The notes: generated from the sequence alone by a model not told the origin. Positions 1 through 7,941 are shown, numbered from the stretch's first letter. The stretch is DNA of 10,622 nucleotides from Rikenellaceae bacterium (GCA_020859745.1 JAJBVQ010000019.1:1-10622), one strand, 5' to 3'. Program-made: numbers and translations.

Positions 1-1709
<1,709 letters not shown>

Positions 1710-1752
1710 CGGCACGCAATTTGCAGCCGCCGCACTGGAATTTAACTATACT

Positions 1753-1760
1753 AAGGAGGA
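1753..1760 (+). promoter_or_regulatory. Strong Shine-Dalgarno site of infC
   Basis: The sequence AAGGAGGA lies 7 nt before an ATA codon at 1768. Most genes in this window lack a recognisable Shine-Dalgarno, so a near-perfect one placed before ATA is strong evidence that initiation occurs at that codon. No in-frame ATG, GTG or TTG lies between the thrS stop and 1768. Confidence 0.8.
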
Positions 1761-1767
1761 CAAAACT

Positions 1768-2340
1768 ATAGCACTGCCACCAAGACCCAGATCGCCGCGT
1801 GCCCCCTACCGGGGACGCGTGCAGAAAGAGAACCCGCACAAAATCAACCGGGAGATCACGGCGCCGCAAGTAAGGCTTGTGGGCGACAACATCGAACGGC
1901 CCGACGTCTACACGCTGGCCGAGGCGCTGCGCATGGCGCAGGAACAGGAGCTCGACCTGGTCGAAATCTCGCCCAAGGCCGAACCGCCGGTATGCCGCAT
2001 CATCGACTACCAGAAGTTCCTGTACCAGCAGAAGAAAAAAGCCAAGGAGATCAAGGCCAAGGCCATCAAGGTTGTGGTCAAGGAGATCCGCTTCGGGCCG
2101 CAGACGGATGACCATGACTATAATTTCAAGCTCAAGCACGCCGAAAACTTCCTCAAGGAGGGAGCCAAGGTGAAGGCATATGTCTTCTTCCGCGGACGCC
2201 AGATCGTCTTCAAGGACCAGGGGGAGATCCTCCTGCTGCGTTTCACGCAGGACCTCGAAGAGTGGGCCAAAGTGGAACAGATGCCCAAACTCGAAGGGAA
2301 ACGCATGAGCATCATGCTGGCGCCCAAACCCAAGAAATAA
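1768..2340 (+). CDS. infC: Translation initiation factor IF-3 (AUA start)
   Basis: IF-3 binds the 30S subunit, prevents premature joining of 50S and checks start-codon pairing. The product is 190 residues if translation starts at ATA 1768. The N-domain begins INREITAPQVRLVGDN, the lysine-rich linker is around YQQKKKAKEIKAK, and the C-domain contains KEIRFGPQTDDHDYNFKLKHA and ends at APKPKK. I chose ATA because the Shine-Dalgarno at 1753-1760 is ideally spaced and because the Arg/Pro-rich residues 2-17 (ALPPRPRSPRAPYRGR) resemble basic N-terminal extensions I recall from other Bacteroidetes IF-3 proteins. The alternative is GTG at 1819, which gives 173 residues and a weaker ribosome site. Non-AUG starts allow IF-3 to repress its own synthesis, as known for AUU in E. 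coli. The gene is probably cotranscribed with thrS, rpmI and rplT. The exact start is the only doubtful point. Confidence 0.95.
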   Translation: MALPPRPRSPRAPYRGRVQKENPHKINREITAPQVRLVGDNIERPDVYTLAEALRMAQEQELDLVEISPKAEPPVCRIIDYQKFLYQQKKKAKEIKAKAIKVVVKEIRFGPQTDDHDYNFKLKHAENFLKEGAKVKAYVFFRGRQIVFKDQGEILLLRFTQDLEEWAKVEQMPKLEGKRMSIMLAPKPKK

Positions 2341-2377
2341 CAAGCACACTATTAACCAACCTTAAATAATTTCGACC

Positions 2378-2572
2378 ATGCCGAAAATGAAAACCGTCGC
2401 TGCCGCCAAAAAGCGATTTACGCTGACCGGCACCGGCAAAGTGAAGAGGAAGCACGCTTTCAAAAACCACATCCTCACCAAAAAAACGACCAAACAGAAA
2501 CGCAACCTGATCCACACCGGGACCATGAGCGCTACCGACACGCCGGCTGTCAAGCTGATGCTGGTCAAATAG
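2378..2572 (+). CDS. rpmI: 50S ribosomal protein L35
   Basis: L35 is a small basic protein of the large ribosomal subunit. The 64-residue product begins MPKMKTVAAAKKRFTLTG and contains the conserved basic stretch KVKRKHAFKNHILTKKTTKQKR. Its length is normal for the family. It starts 37 nt after the infC stop with no clear Shine-Dalgarno. The order infC-rpmI-rplT is the conserved ribosomal operon. An unusually long 149-nt spacer separates it from rplT. Confidence 0.98.
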   Translation: MPKMKTVAAAKKRFTLTGTGKVKRKHAFKNHILTKKTTKQKRNLIHTGTMSATDTPAVKLMLVK

Positions 2573-2721
2573 CGTCTGCGCCTTTTGTTTGTACGGCTTC
2601 CGCCCACAGCCGCTAAAAAGCGGGCGACTACTTTATTTTTAACCAAGATCGCGCCCGGCGAGGCTTTCGCTTTGTCAAGAGTCGGTAAAATGACCGCCGG
2701 CCGTTCGAAAAACGCATTACT
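2573..2721 (+). other. Long rpmI-rplT spacer, possible L20 leader
   Basis: This 149-nt gap is long for two adjacent genes that are usually close together. It contains a short hairpin, CCGCT-AAAA-AGCGG (2613-2626), followed some bases later by a T-rich stretch (2634-2640). The fold is weak and I see no TAnnTTTG promoter element in it. L20 binds its own messenger in E. coli and B. subtilis, so a translational control site is plausible here, but no specific L20 site can be recognised by eye. Confidence 0.3.
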
Positions 2722-3066
2722 ATGCCAAGAAGTGTAAATGCGGTAGCCAGCCGGGCTCGCCGCAAAAAGGTCCTCAAGCTCGCCAAAGGCAACTTCGGCT
2801 CGCGCTCAAACGTATGGACCGTTGCCAAAAACACGGTGGAAAAAGGGCTGACCTACGCCTACCGTGACCGCAAGAACAAAAAACGCAATTTCCGCGGCCT
2901 GTGGATCCAGCGTATCAACGCTGCCGTCCGCGCCAACGGGATGACCTATTCCGAATTCATGGGCAAGGTCAACGCCAAAGGGATCGCCCTGAACCGCAAG
3001 GTGCTGGCCGACCTGGCGATGAACCACCCGACGGCTTTCGCCGAAATTATCAAAACGGTTAAATAG
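2722..3066 (+). CDS. rplT: 50S ribosomal protein L20
   Basis: L20 binds 23S rRNA directly, is needed early in 50S assembly, and in several bacteria also represses its own operon. The 114-residue product starts MPRSVNAVASRARRKKVLKL and has the characteristic basic N-terminal helix, then the globular domain RNFRGLWIQRINAAVRANGM and LNRKVLADLAMNHPTAF. Length and sequence are typical. It is the last gene of the block, with a strong terminator beginning 4 nt after the stop codon. Confidence 0.98.
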   Translation: MPRSVNAVASRARRKKVLKLAKGNFGSRSNVWTVAKNTVEKGLTYAYRDRKNKKRNFRGLWIQRINAAVRANGMTYSEFMGKVNAKGIALNRKVLADLAMNHPTAFAEIIKTVK

Positions 3067-3069
3067 TGC

Positions 3070-3107
3070 GTCAGGGCTCAGCGGAAACGCTGAGCCCTGA
3101 CTTTTTT
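3070..3107 (+). terminator. Rho-independent terminator of the thrS-infC-rpmI-rplT block
   Basis: A perfect 14-bp stem (3070-3083 with 3088-3101) closes on a GAAA tetraloop and is followed directly by six T residues. It begins just after the rplT stop. It is a textbook intrinsic terminator in the + direction. Confidence 0.96.
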
Positions 3108-3110
3108 ACA

Positions 3111-3156
3111 GCGGCGGCTGTTTCGCGGAACGAAAGTTCCGGGGAACAGCCGCCGC
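3111..3156 (+). terminator. Second long hairpin, possible back-up terminator
   Basis: Twelve bases, GCGGCGGCTGTT (3111-3122), pair perfectly with 3145-3156. An inner hairpin, CGGAAC-GAAA-GTTCCG (3126-3141), sits inside. The trailing sequence CCTTTTCC is only a poor U-tract, so this may be a secondary terminator or a transcript-stabilising hairpin placed 3 nt after the main terminator. Confidence 0.55.
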
Positions 3157-3188
3157 CCTTTTCCGGCACGGAAATTGCATTTTTTTTC

Positions 3189-3290
3189 GTAGGGTTAATA
3201 ATTCGGTTCGGAGCCTGCGCGGGCCAAACCTTTAGGTTGCAGCCCTGCGCCGGGGGAGGCTCCGGGCTGACATAGGAAGATCACGTCACA
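3189..3290 (-). repeat. REP-X copy A (minus orientation)
   Basis: Bases 3209-3271 match the reverse complement of 7860-7922 at 62 of 63 positions. The block folds as nested stems: an outer stem CGGAGCC/GGCTCCG (3209-3215 with 3258-3264), a middle stem, and an apical stem AACC-TTTA-GGTT. It lies in the non-coding stretch between rplT and the CDGSH gene. A short motif, GTAGGGTTAAT, marks its left edge (3189-3199). I find no coding potential in it. Confidence 0.85.
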
Positions 3291-3316
3291 AAATCGTACG
3301 GTTAATATTTAAGTTT

Positions 3317-3422
3317 CCGCGCCAGCGGGCAGCCCGGAACCACCCCGGGCGGAGGGCTGAAAAATTCGCTATGCTCGTTTTCGCCTCCGCAGGCTGCGGG
3401 ACGAACAAAACGTGCGGTTTAA
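3317..3422 (+). repeat. REP-X copy C
   Basis: It opens with the family head CCGCGCCAGCGG (3317-3328) and ends at a TTAA (3419-3422). The stems are GCAGCC/GGCTGC (3329-3334 with 3392-3397), GCGGAGG/CCTCCGC (3349-3355 with 3384-3390) and apical GAAAA/TTTTC (3359-3363 with 3378-3382). The sequence differs from copies A and B at many places, yet the pairing is kept. Direct copies of GTACGGTTAAT flank it at 3296-3306 and 3425-3435. Confidence 0.8.
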
Positions 3423-3435
3423 CTGTACGGTTAAT

Positions 3436-3590
3436 TTTCTATTCGGGCCGGACGCCCGGGATGCTAAGGTAGTTACAGCCATCAAAGGACGCAACGTGTC
3501 CCTCCCGAGGGGGGGAGGCGTTCGGCCCGCACGGCTCGCTTCGTTCGCCGCAAAAAACACTAAGCGGCTGTACGGTGCGAGTACAGAACA
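3436..3590. repeat. Third palindromic block upstream of the CDGSH gene
   Basis: GGGCCGGACGCC (3445-3456) pairs, with one G-T wobble, with GGCGTTCGGCCC (3516-3527). A run CCTCCC-GAGG-GGGGAGG lies inside the right arm. A 14-nt core GGTAGTTACAGCCA (3468-3481) also occurs, inverted, in the MITE-like element at 6228-6241. Near the gene, CTGTAC and GTACAG (3568-3573, 3581-3586) can form another hairpin. There is no TAnnTTTG box and no plausible small gene. The CDGSH promoter must lie in or near this block, but I cannot place it. Confidence 0.5.
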
Positions 3591-3616
3591 ATAAAACCTA
3601 CCAATAAACGACTATC

Positions 3617-4381
3617 ATGGATAAAAAATCACCCGACTACGAACCCGGGACGCCGAAAGCCGACGCCGGCCTGCACATCGACATTACCGCCGACGGCCCC
3701 TACCTCGTGTGGGGAAAAGTGCCCATCCGGCAGCTATTCATCATGCCCAACGCGGAAGGCAACTCATGGACTTACAAAGCCTCGACCCACCCGTACGAAA
3801 CGGGCGAGGAACCGGTGGCGTTGTGCCGCTGCGGACATTCGAAAAACAAGCCCTACTGCGACGGCAGCCACGCGCATGCCACGGACTGGGACCCCTCCCT
3901 GACGGCCCCGCATCGCCCCTTGCTGGAGGATGCCGAAACGATCGAAGGCCCGATGATGGACCTGACCGACAACGAGAAATACTGCGCTTTCGCGCGGTTC
4001 TGCGACGCGTACGGCCGGGTGTGGAACCTGACGGAGGCGTCGGACAATCCGAGAGCGCGCGAGGTGGCCATCTACGAGGCAAACCACTGCCCTGCCGGGC
4101 GGCTGAAGGCGTGGGACAAGGAGAGCGGCAAGCCGTACGAGCTGGAAACCAAACCGGAGGTAGACATCTTGGAAGACCCGGCGATCGGTTGCAGCGCGGG
4201 GATCTGGGTCCGGGGCGGGATACCGGTAATGGACGCGAACGGCTATACATACCAGGTGCGGAACCGGGTGACGCTATGCCGCTGCGGGCAGTCGTCGAAC
4301 AAGCCGTTCTGCGACGGGACGCACGCTTCGATGAAGTTCCGCGACGGAATGCCGCAGGATCCGGACGGAGAAGAGTTCTAA
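3617..4381 (+). CDS. Double-CDGSH iron-sulfur domain protein
   Basis: The 254-residue product is probably a soluble iron-sulfur protein. Two CDGSH motifs bind a [2Fe-2S] cluster by three Cys and one His each: C70, C72, C81, H85 (CRCGHSKNKPYCDGSH) and C221, C223, C232, H236 (CRCGQSSNKPFCDGTH). Between them, residues about 115-195 contain YCAFARFCD, HCPAGRLKAWD and IGCSAG, giving four more cysteines (C123, C129, C158, C192) that could hold a third cluster. I recall a similar Fer4_19-like module in other bacterial proteins. There is no signal peptide or membrane segment. The two CDGSH halves suggest internal duplication. The gene stands alone, with a repeat-rich 550-nt spacer upstream and a convergent gene downstream. 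The redox partner and physiological role are unknown. Confidence 0.92.
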   Translation: MDKKSPDYEPGTPKADAGLHIDITADGPYLVWGKVPIRQLFIMPNAEGNSWTYKASTHPYETGEEPVALCRCGHSKNKPYCDGSHAHATDWDPSLTAPHRPLLEDAETIEGPMMDLTDNEKYCAFARFCDAYGRVWNLTEASDNPRAREVAIYEANHCPAGRLKAWDKESGKPYELETKPEVDILEDPAIGCSAGIWVRGGIPVMDANGYTYQVRNRVTLCRCGQSSNKPFCDGTHASMKFRDGMPQDPDGEEF

Positions 4382-4399
4382 CCAAAACTTCCGTATACA

Positions 4400-4434
4400 G
4401 ACGGGTGGATCACCGCATCCACCCGTCCATTTTA
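4400..4434. terminator. Shared terminator between convergent genes
   Basis: An 11-bp stem, GACGGGTGGAT (4400-4410) with ATCCACCCGTC (4417-4427), closes on a 6-nt loop and is followed on the + strand by CATTTTATA. It fits a terminator for the CDGSH gene. The left arm and loop also include the last codons and TGA of the minus-strand gene, so the hairpin overlaps its coding end. The T-run exists only on the + side. Confidence 0.65.
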
Positions 4435-5135
4435 TATACCTTTCCGATCAACCGGCACTCCTTGTCCCCGCCATCGGGCCTGAACCACACCTCCACCCGC
4501 ACGGCATAATATTCTCCCCAAACACCTTCGTAAACGGTAAATGGGCTCCGGTGGCACAATCGCCGGAATCCGGTATGGGCCGGTATACGGATCATGGTTC
4601 GCCGCTCAATCCGACCGGGCGACAAGGGTATGTTTTCCGTCGCTTCGAAACATCGCAGCCATAGAGTCCCGGACGGCAGATCGGAAGCATAAAAGTCGTA
4701 TCGGTACATACCGCCTTGAAAATCGGCGTAAACGACCAGAGCGGCGGCAGCGGAACTATCGACTGGAATAGTGTCGCATGCGCCGTAGGGAACCGGCTTC
4801 CCGCACATTAGCGTATCGGGAATGGGATGTTCGCGCCCGAAGGGATCGGTATCGGGTTCCATCGCGGCCAGGAAAAGACCGATAAGACTCGCATATAAGA
4901 AGACAAGGATACCGACCAATGAACAAACGACGCCGCCGATATTCCACCATCCGGCACGCCTACGGCGTTTCACAAAAGCATGAACGACCATTCCGATCTG
5001 AAAAAACAGTATCAAAACGGCCATTCCTGCAGTCAAGATGCATAACCGGGAACCGACTTCGATAAATAACGACCAGGTTACCCCCAGCAATATCCAACAC
5101 GCGAGAACAGGTATCCACCAACGGATGGGCGACAT
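4410..5135 (-). CDS. Uncharacterised protein with three N-terminal membrane helices
   Basis: I do not recognise this family. From ATG 5135 the product is 241 residues. It has hydrophobic segments at about residues 5-25 (WWIPVLACWILLGVTWSLF), 30-52 (LCILTAGMAVLILFFQIG) and 63-88 (WWNIGGVVCSLVGILVFLY). A KRRRR cluster sits between the second and third, so that loop is probably cytoplasmic. The remaining 150 residues are soluble, contain a few cysteines (MCGKPVPYGACD) and are probably outside the membrane. ATG 5153 is an alternative start and would overlap the corA end by 10 nt, which suggests translational coupling either way. The gene follows corA in the same direction and is probably cotranscribed. 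A link to cation transport is only a guess from position. Confidence 0.72.
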   Translation of the reverse strand: MSPIRWWIPVLACWILLGVTWSLFIEVGSRLCILTAGMAVLILFFQIGMVVHAFVKRRRRAGWWNIGGVVCSLVGILVFLYASLIGLFLAAMEPDTDPFGREHPIPDTLMCGKPVPYGACDTIPVDSSAAAALVVYADFQGGMYRYDFYASDLPSGTLWLRCFEATENIPLSPGRIERRTMIRIPAHTGFRRLCHRSPFTVYEGVWGEYYAVRVEVWFRPDGGDKECRLIGKVYKMDGWMR

Positions 5136-5143
5136 GCGTTCCG

Positions 5144-6097
5144 CTACATCCATTTCTTGCGTTTGAAGAAATAGAGGGTCAGGCCGATAGACAGCACCAT
5201 CAGCCCGAGGGCGAACTCGAACCCGTAGGACCATTCGTCGAACGGCGAGAGGCGGTAGTTCATCCCGTAGATGCCGGCGATCAGGGTCGGCGGCATGAAG
5301 ATCACCGAGAGGATGGTAAACATCTTGATGATCTTGTTCTGCTCAATATTGATCAGACCCATGAAGGTGTCTTGCAGGAATTCGAGCCGCTCGAAGCTGA
5401 AATCGGCGTGGTTGAGCAGCGACCCGACGTCTTTGATCATAATGGTGACGCGGGGATAGATGTCGTTCGGGAACCGCTCGCTGCGCTGGATGCCGGAGAG
5501 GAGCCGCTGGCGGTCGAAGATGCTTTCGCGCAGGATCATGGTATTCTCCTGCAAGCGGTTGATGTCCAGCAGGACTTCCTTGTCAACGCTCTTGTCCACG
5601 TCGTTGTTCACGGCGTTGAGGCTGGCGATCTGCCGCGAGATGATCTCGACCATGTCGGCGTCGAGGTCGATTCGGGCTTCGAGTATCGAGATGAGCACGT
5701 GGTAGCCAGTGGTGTATGACCGGTAGTTCATCTGTATCTTGCGGCTGGCTTCGCTGAATGTCCGCAGGTCGGTGTTCCGCTCGGAAACGAGCAGCCCTTC
5801 GCTGAGGATGAACGACACGGTCTCGACTTCGAACCCTCCCTCTTTAAGGATGGTGAAGCTGGTGTTGCAGATGATGGAGTCTTCGAGTTCGGAGTACCGG
5901 GACGAGGTCTCGATCTCTTCGGCTTGCTGGCGGGTCAGGAGGTTGATGTCGAGGAAGCTCTCCACGAGCTTACGCTCTTTGGCGGTGGGAACCACCAGGT
6001 CGATCCACAACAGGTCGTCGTACCCGAGCTCCTCGAACACTTTGGGCTCTGGATCGCGGATGATCTTGTTGATGGATTTCAGGTATAGTATTATCAT
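5144..6097 (-). CDS. corA: CorA-family magnesium/cobalt transporter
   Basis: CorA forms a pentameric inner-membrane channel for Mg2+ and some other divalent ions. The 317-residue product has a long, mostly helical cytoplasmic N-terminal domain (about residues 1-255) rich in acidic and coiled segments. Two C-terminal membrane helices follow: KMFTILSVIFMPPTLIAGI and FALGLMVLSIGLTLYFF. The signature YGMNY follows the first helix and carries the GMN selectivity motif. The basic tail KRKKWM is usual. The start at 6097 has a good Shine-Dalgarno (GAGGAG at 6106-6111 on the complementary strand), which is uncommon in this window. Its upstream region ends at the MITE-like element 30 nt away, so that insertion may shape its promoter. 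The small membrane gene follows within a few bases. Confidence 0.96.
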   Translation of the reverse strand: MIILYLKSINKIIRDPEPKVFEELGYDDLLWIDLVVPTAKERKLVESFLDINLLTRQQAEEIETSSRYSELEDSIICNTSFTILKEGGFEVETVSFILSEGLLVSERNTDLRTFSEASRKIQMNYRSYTTGYHVLISILEARIDLDADMVEIISRQIASLNAVNNDVDKSVDKEVLLDINRLQENTMILRESIFDRQRLLSGIQRSERFPNDIYPRVTIMIKDVGSLLNHADFSFERLEFLQDTFMGLINIEQNKIIKMFTILSVIFMPPTLIAGIYGMNYRLSPFDEWSYGFEFALGLMVLSIGLTLYFFKRKKWM

Positions 6098-6127
6098 TTC
6101 GCTCGCTCCTCATATTTCATAAGTGAA

Positions 6128-6433
6128 TTAACTGGTTCTTTTATTTTGTATGGTGCCGGAGGGTACTGTTCTCTTTGTGAACAAAGAGAACCAGAAAAAC
6201 TTCCGAGCGCATCCCGTTGGGATGCTATGGCTGTAACTACCCTTTATTTTGGGCCGGGAGAAATAGCCCGCTGTTCAAGCATGCAAAGCCTAAGCGGGCT
6301 ATTTCCCCGACCCAAAGCGGGTGATTGCGGAGCCTGAGTTTCTCGGCAGGCTGCTCTAAAAGTCTTTTGGGTACCTTTTCTTCAGAAAAGGTACGGTTCC
6401 ATGCGGGTACATACAAAATAAAAGAACGATTAA
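6128..6433. mobile_element. MITE-like element with 18-bp terminal inverted repeats
   Basis: GTTCTTTTATTTTGTATG (6135-6152) and its exact reverse complement (6410-6427) bound a 293-bp segment. TTAA stands just outside both ends (6128-6131 and 6430-6433), as a target duplication would. Each arm then holds an 11-bp hairpin with a 2-nt loop: 6168-6191 and 6371-6394. The centre is another long palindrome, GGGCCGGGAGAAATAGCCCGCT (first half 6251-6272) against 6293-6313. A further hairpin, GCATCCC-GTT-GGGATGC, is at 6209-6225. There is no transposase and no convincing gene. It fills most of the 363-nt corA-mqnA gap and could also act as a terminator for mqnA. The name MITE is an inference from structure. 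Confidence 0.75.
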
Positions 6434-6460
6434 CCGACCTTGTGATTAGTAAGGGTCGAG

Positions 6461-7348
6461 TCAGCCGGGCGTTATGATCTTTTCCCAAAACAGGCGCATC
6501 GCCGCCCGCTTGCTGTCATCCAGGTTGAACTTGATGGACTGCGTCAGATAGCGGTACGCTTCGTCGAAGTCGAAATCCCGCGAACGGTTTACCGTTCCTG
6601 TAATGGCCTCCGCAATGTGGGCCACTCCATATGCCAAGGCTTCATTCAAGTGCGGCGCATACTCCAGCCCCGCCTCCGTACACGCCACCCAGGCCGCGAA
6701 AACGAAAGGCAGCCCCCCCGTAAAGCCATGCCACTCCTGTGCCAGGTCATAGCAATAGGCATACCGATGGGCCGCTTTCAAGGCGAATACCTTGTCGCCG
6801 ATAGCCACCATCGCTTCGCCGTACTCCAAACCCCGCCCTTCGGTGGCGAAAGTCGAAGCGCAGTCCGCGAAATCCACCCACCGAGGCGAAATACGCCAAT
6901 GCCCGCGCGCCAGCACACGCACCAGCTGCACCGAAGTGCGCGAATGCGAGTCGAGGTATACCCGCCGAATCTCGGCCAACGGCGTATCCGACAAAAGAAC
7001 CACCGTATCGACCGCCCCTTCGGCGCCGATGCAGTAATCCGTTATAATCTGAGGTGTAAAAGCCGGGAGATTTCCGAAAGAAGGAACACCGGTTCCAGAA
7101 CCGGTTGAAAAACCCGGAATCAGCGGAATGGCCGCCACCGGGACCAAAGCGATGTCCGTCCGCCCCTCAATCGCCGAGGCGGCGCATATGGACGGCACCC
7201 GCAAAGATAAAGCAATACCCTCCCCGGCAGGAAGCCGCCGCTCCGCCTGCGAAGCCGCAGAAGGAACCGCCACCCGCTGTTCGATGCCGTAGATGAACGG
7301 CAGCGTGTTCAGGTAGGATACAGCAGTAATTCTCACCGGGGTCGTCAC
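6461..7348 (-). CDS. mqnA: Chorismate dehydratase, futalosine menaquinone pathway
   Basis: MqnA removes water from chorismate to give 3-[(1-carboxyvinyl)oxy]benzoate, the first step of the futalosine route to menaquinone. The 295-residue protein is close to family length. It shows the N-terminal signature VSYLNTLPFIYG (residues 10-21), then SLRVPSICAASAIEGRTDIALVPVAAI (48-74, read as two halves of a substrate-binding-protein-like fold), IITDYCIGAEG (101-111) and the TGGLPFVFAAW region (210-220). The start is GTG at 7348. An in-frame stop lies 10 nt upstream and the nearby ATG at 7352 is out of frame, so GTG is the only start. Residues 28-46 and 79-98 look like insertions. It lies 53 nt after a thioesterase gene on the same strand. 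The remaining mqn genes are outside the window. Confidence 0.93.
   Translation of the reverse strand: MTTPVRITAVSYLNTLPFIYGIEQRVAVPSAASQAERRLPAGEGIALSLRVPSICAASAIEGRTDIALVPVAAIPLIPGFSTGSGTGVPSFGNLPAFTPQIITDYCIGAEGAVDTVVLLSDTPLAEIRRVYLDSHSRTSVQLVRVLARGHWRISPRWVDFADCASTFATEGRGLEYGEAMVAIGDKVFALKAAHRYAYCYDLAQEWHGFTGGLPFVFAAWVACTEAGLEYAPHLNEALAYGVAHIAEAITGTVNRSRDFDFDEAYRYLTQSIKFNLDDSKRAAMRLFWEKIITPG
7088..7105. repeat. Palindrome inside mqnA
   Basis: ACCGGTTCCAGAACCGGT is an 8-bp inverted repeat with a 2-nt centre. It lies in the segment encoding the second apparent insertion of MqnA (residues 79-98). Confidence 0.8.
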
Positions 7349-7401
7349 CCATAGGGATCATGTTTGGTAAAACCGTAATTTTCACCGCGAAGTTAGGCAA
7401 T

Positions 7402-7809
7402 TTATTCCGTAAACCGCTCCTCGCGCTCTATTTTTTCGCGCCATGCCTGCGGAATGGCGAAGCTCTCTTTGGTCACGGCGTTCCAGCCGACCAGCACGGT
7501 GCGGCTGTCGGCCTTGACAGTATCAGTATTCAAGTCCACCATCTGCTGGAACACGGTGAAACTTTTGGTTCCCACGCGCTCGATGCCGGTGCGGATCACG
7601 ATCTTATCTTTCATTCCCACGGGGACGTAGAAATTGGTGGTCGAGTTGGCGGTCACCACGGTCTGCTCGCCGTCCATATGCTCGATACCGAGTACCCGTT
7701 CGAAATACTCGTTCTTGCCCAGGTCGAAGATATGCTGGTACTGGCCGTTGTACATGTGCCCCTGGATATCGATGTCGTTGAAACGAAGCTGGATGGGAGT
7801 CGTGATCAT
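7402..7809 (-). CDS. Acyl-CoA thioesterase, hotdog fold (4HBT/YbgC-like)
   Basis: The 135-residue product matches the single-domain hotdog thioesterases, which hydrolyse acyl-CoA or acyl-ACP thioesters in the cytoplasm. The N-terminal motif LRFNDIDIQGHMYNGQYQHIF (in two parts: RFNDID at 9-14 and GHMYNGQY at 17-24) corresponds to the family pattern DxDxxGHxxNxxY, with the Asp before the GH as the likely catalytic residue. The rest forms the expected beta-sheet pattern (TNFYVPVGMKDKIVIRTGIE). Length is typical. It precedes mqnA by 53 nt on the same strand and is probably cotranscribed. In the other menaquinone route a hotdog enzyme cleaves DHNA-CoA, but the futalosine route has no such step, so the real substrate is open. 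No Shine-Dalgarno or standard promoter box is visible. Confidence 0.88.
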   Translation of the reverse strand: MITTPIQLRFNDIDIQGHMYNGQYQHIFDLGKNEYFERVLGIEHMDGEQTVVTANSTTNFYVPVGMKDKIVIRTGIERVGTKSFTVFQQMVDLNTDTVKADSRTVLVGWNAVTKESFAIPQAWREKIEREERFTE

Positions 7810-7827
7810 TGAGTGTTATTGTTTAAT

Positions 7828-7941
7828 GTAGGGTTGTTAGAATAGTTTACGCGTCAGCGGTCAGCCCGGAGCCTCCCCCGGCGCAGGGCTGCAACCTAAA
7901 GGTTTGGCCCGCGCTGGCTCCGGGACCGTGAAGACGATTAA
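7828..7941 (+). repeat. REP-X copy B
   Basis: After an edge motif GTAGGGTTGTT (7828-7838) comes the head CGCGTCAGCGG (7850-7860). The nested stems are CCCGGAGCC/GGCTCCGGG (7865-7873 with 7916-7924), GCGC-a-GGGC/GCCCGCGC (7881-7889 with 7907-7914) and AACC-TAAA-GGTT (7893-7904). It ends at TTAA (7938-7941), within an inverted edge motif ATTAACCGTAG (7937-7947). It is almost identical, inverted, to copy A. Confidence 0.87.

Noticed and set aside
1819..1821. GTG as the main infC start
   Set aside because: It is possible, but its ribosome site is weak compared with the ideal one before ATA 1768, and the extension looks like those I recall from related IF-3 proteins. Kept as an alternative.
3066..3594. 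Open frames through the rplT-CDGSH spacer
   Set aside because: They run across terminator and REP-X hairpins, have repeat-driven composition, no ribosome sites and no recognisable protein features.
6237..6488. Minus-strand frame inside the MITE-like element
   Set aside because: Its sequence follows the palindromes and overlaps the mqnA end; no protein-like pattern is visible.
7167..7352. ATG at 7352 as the start of mqnA
   Set aside because: It is out of frame with the MqnA sequence; the GTG at 7348 is in frame and an in-frame stop lies just upstream.
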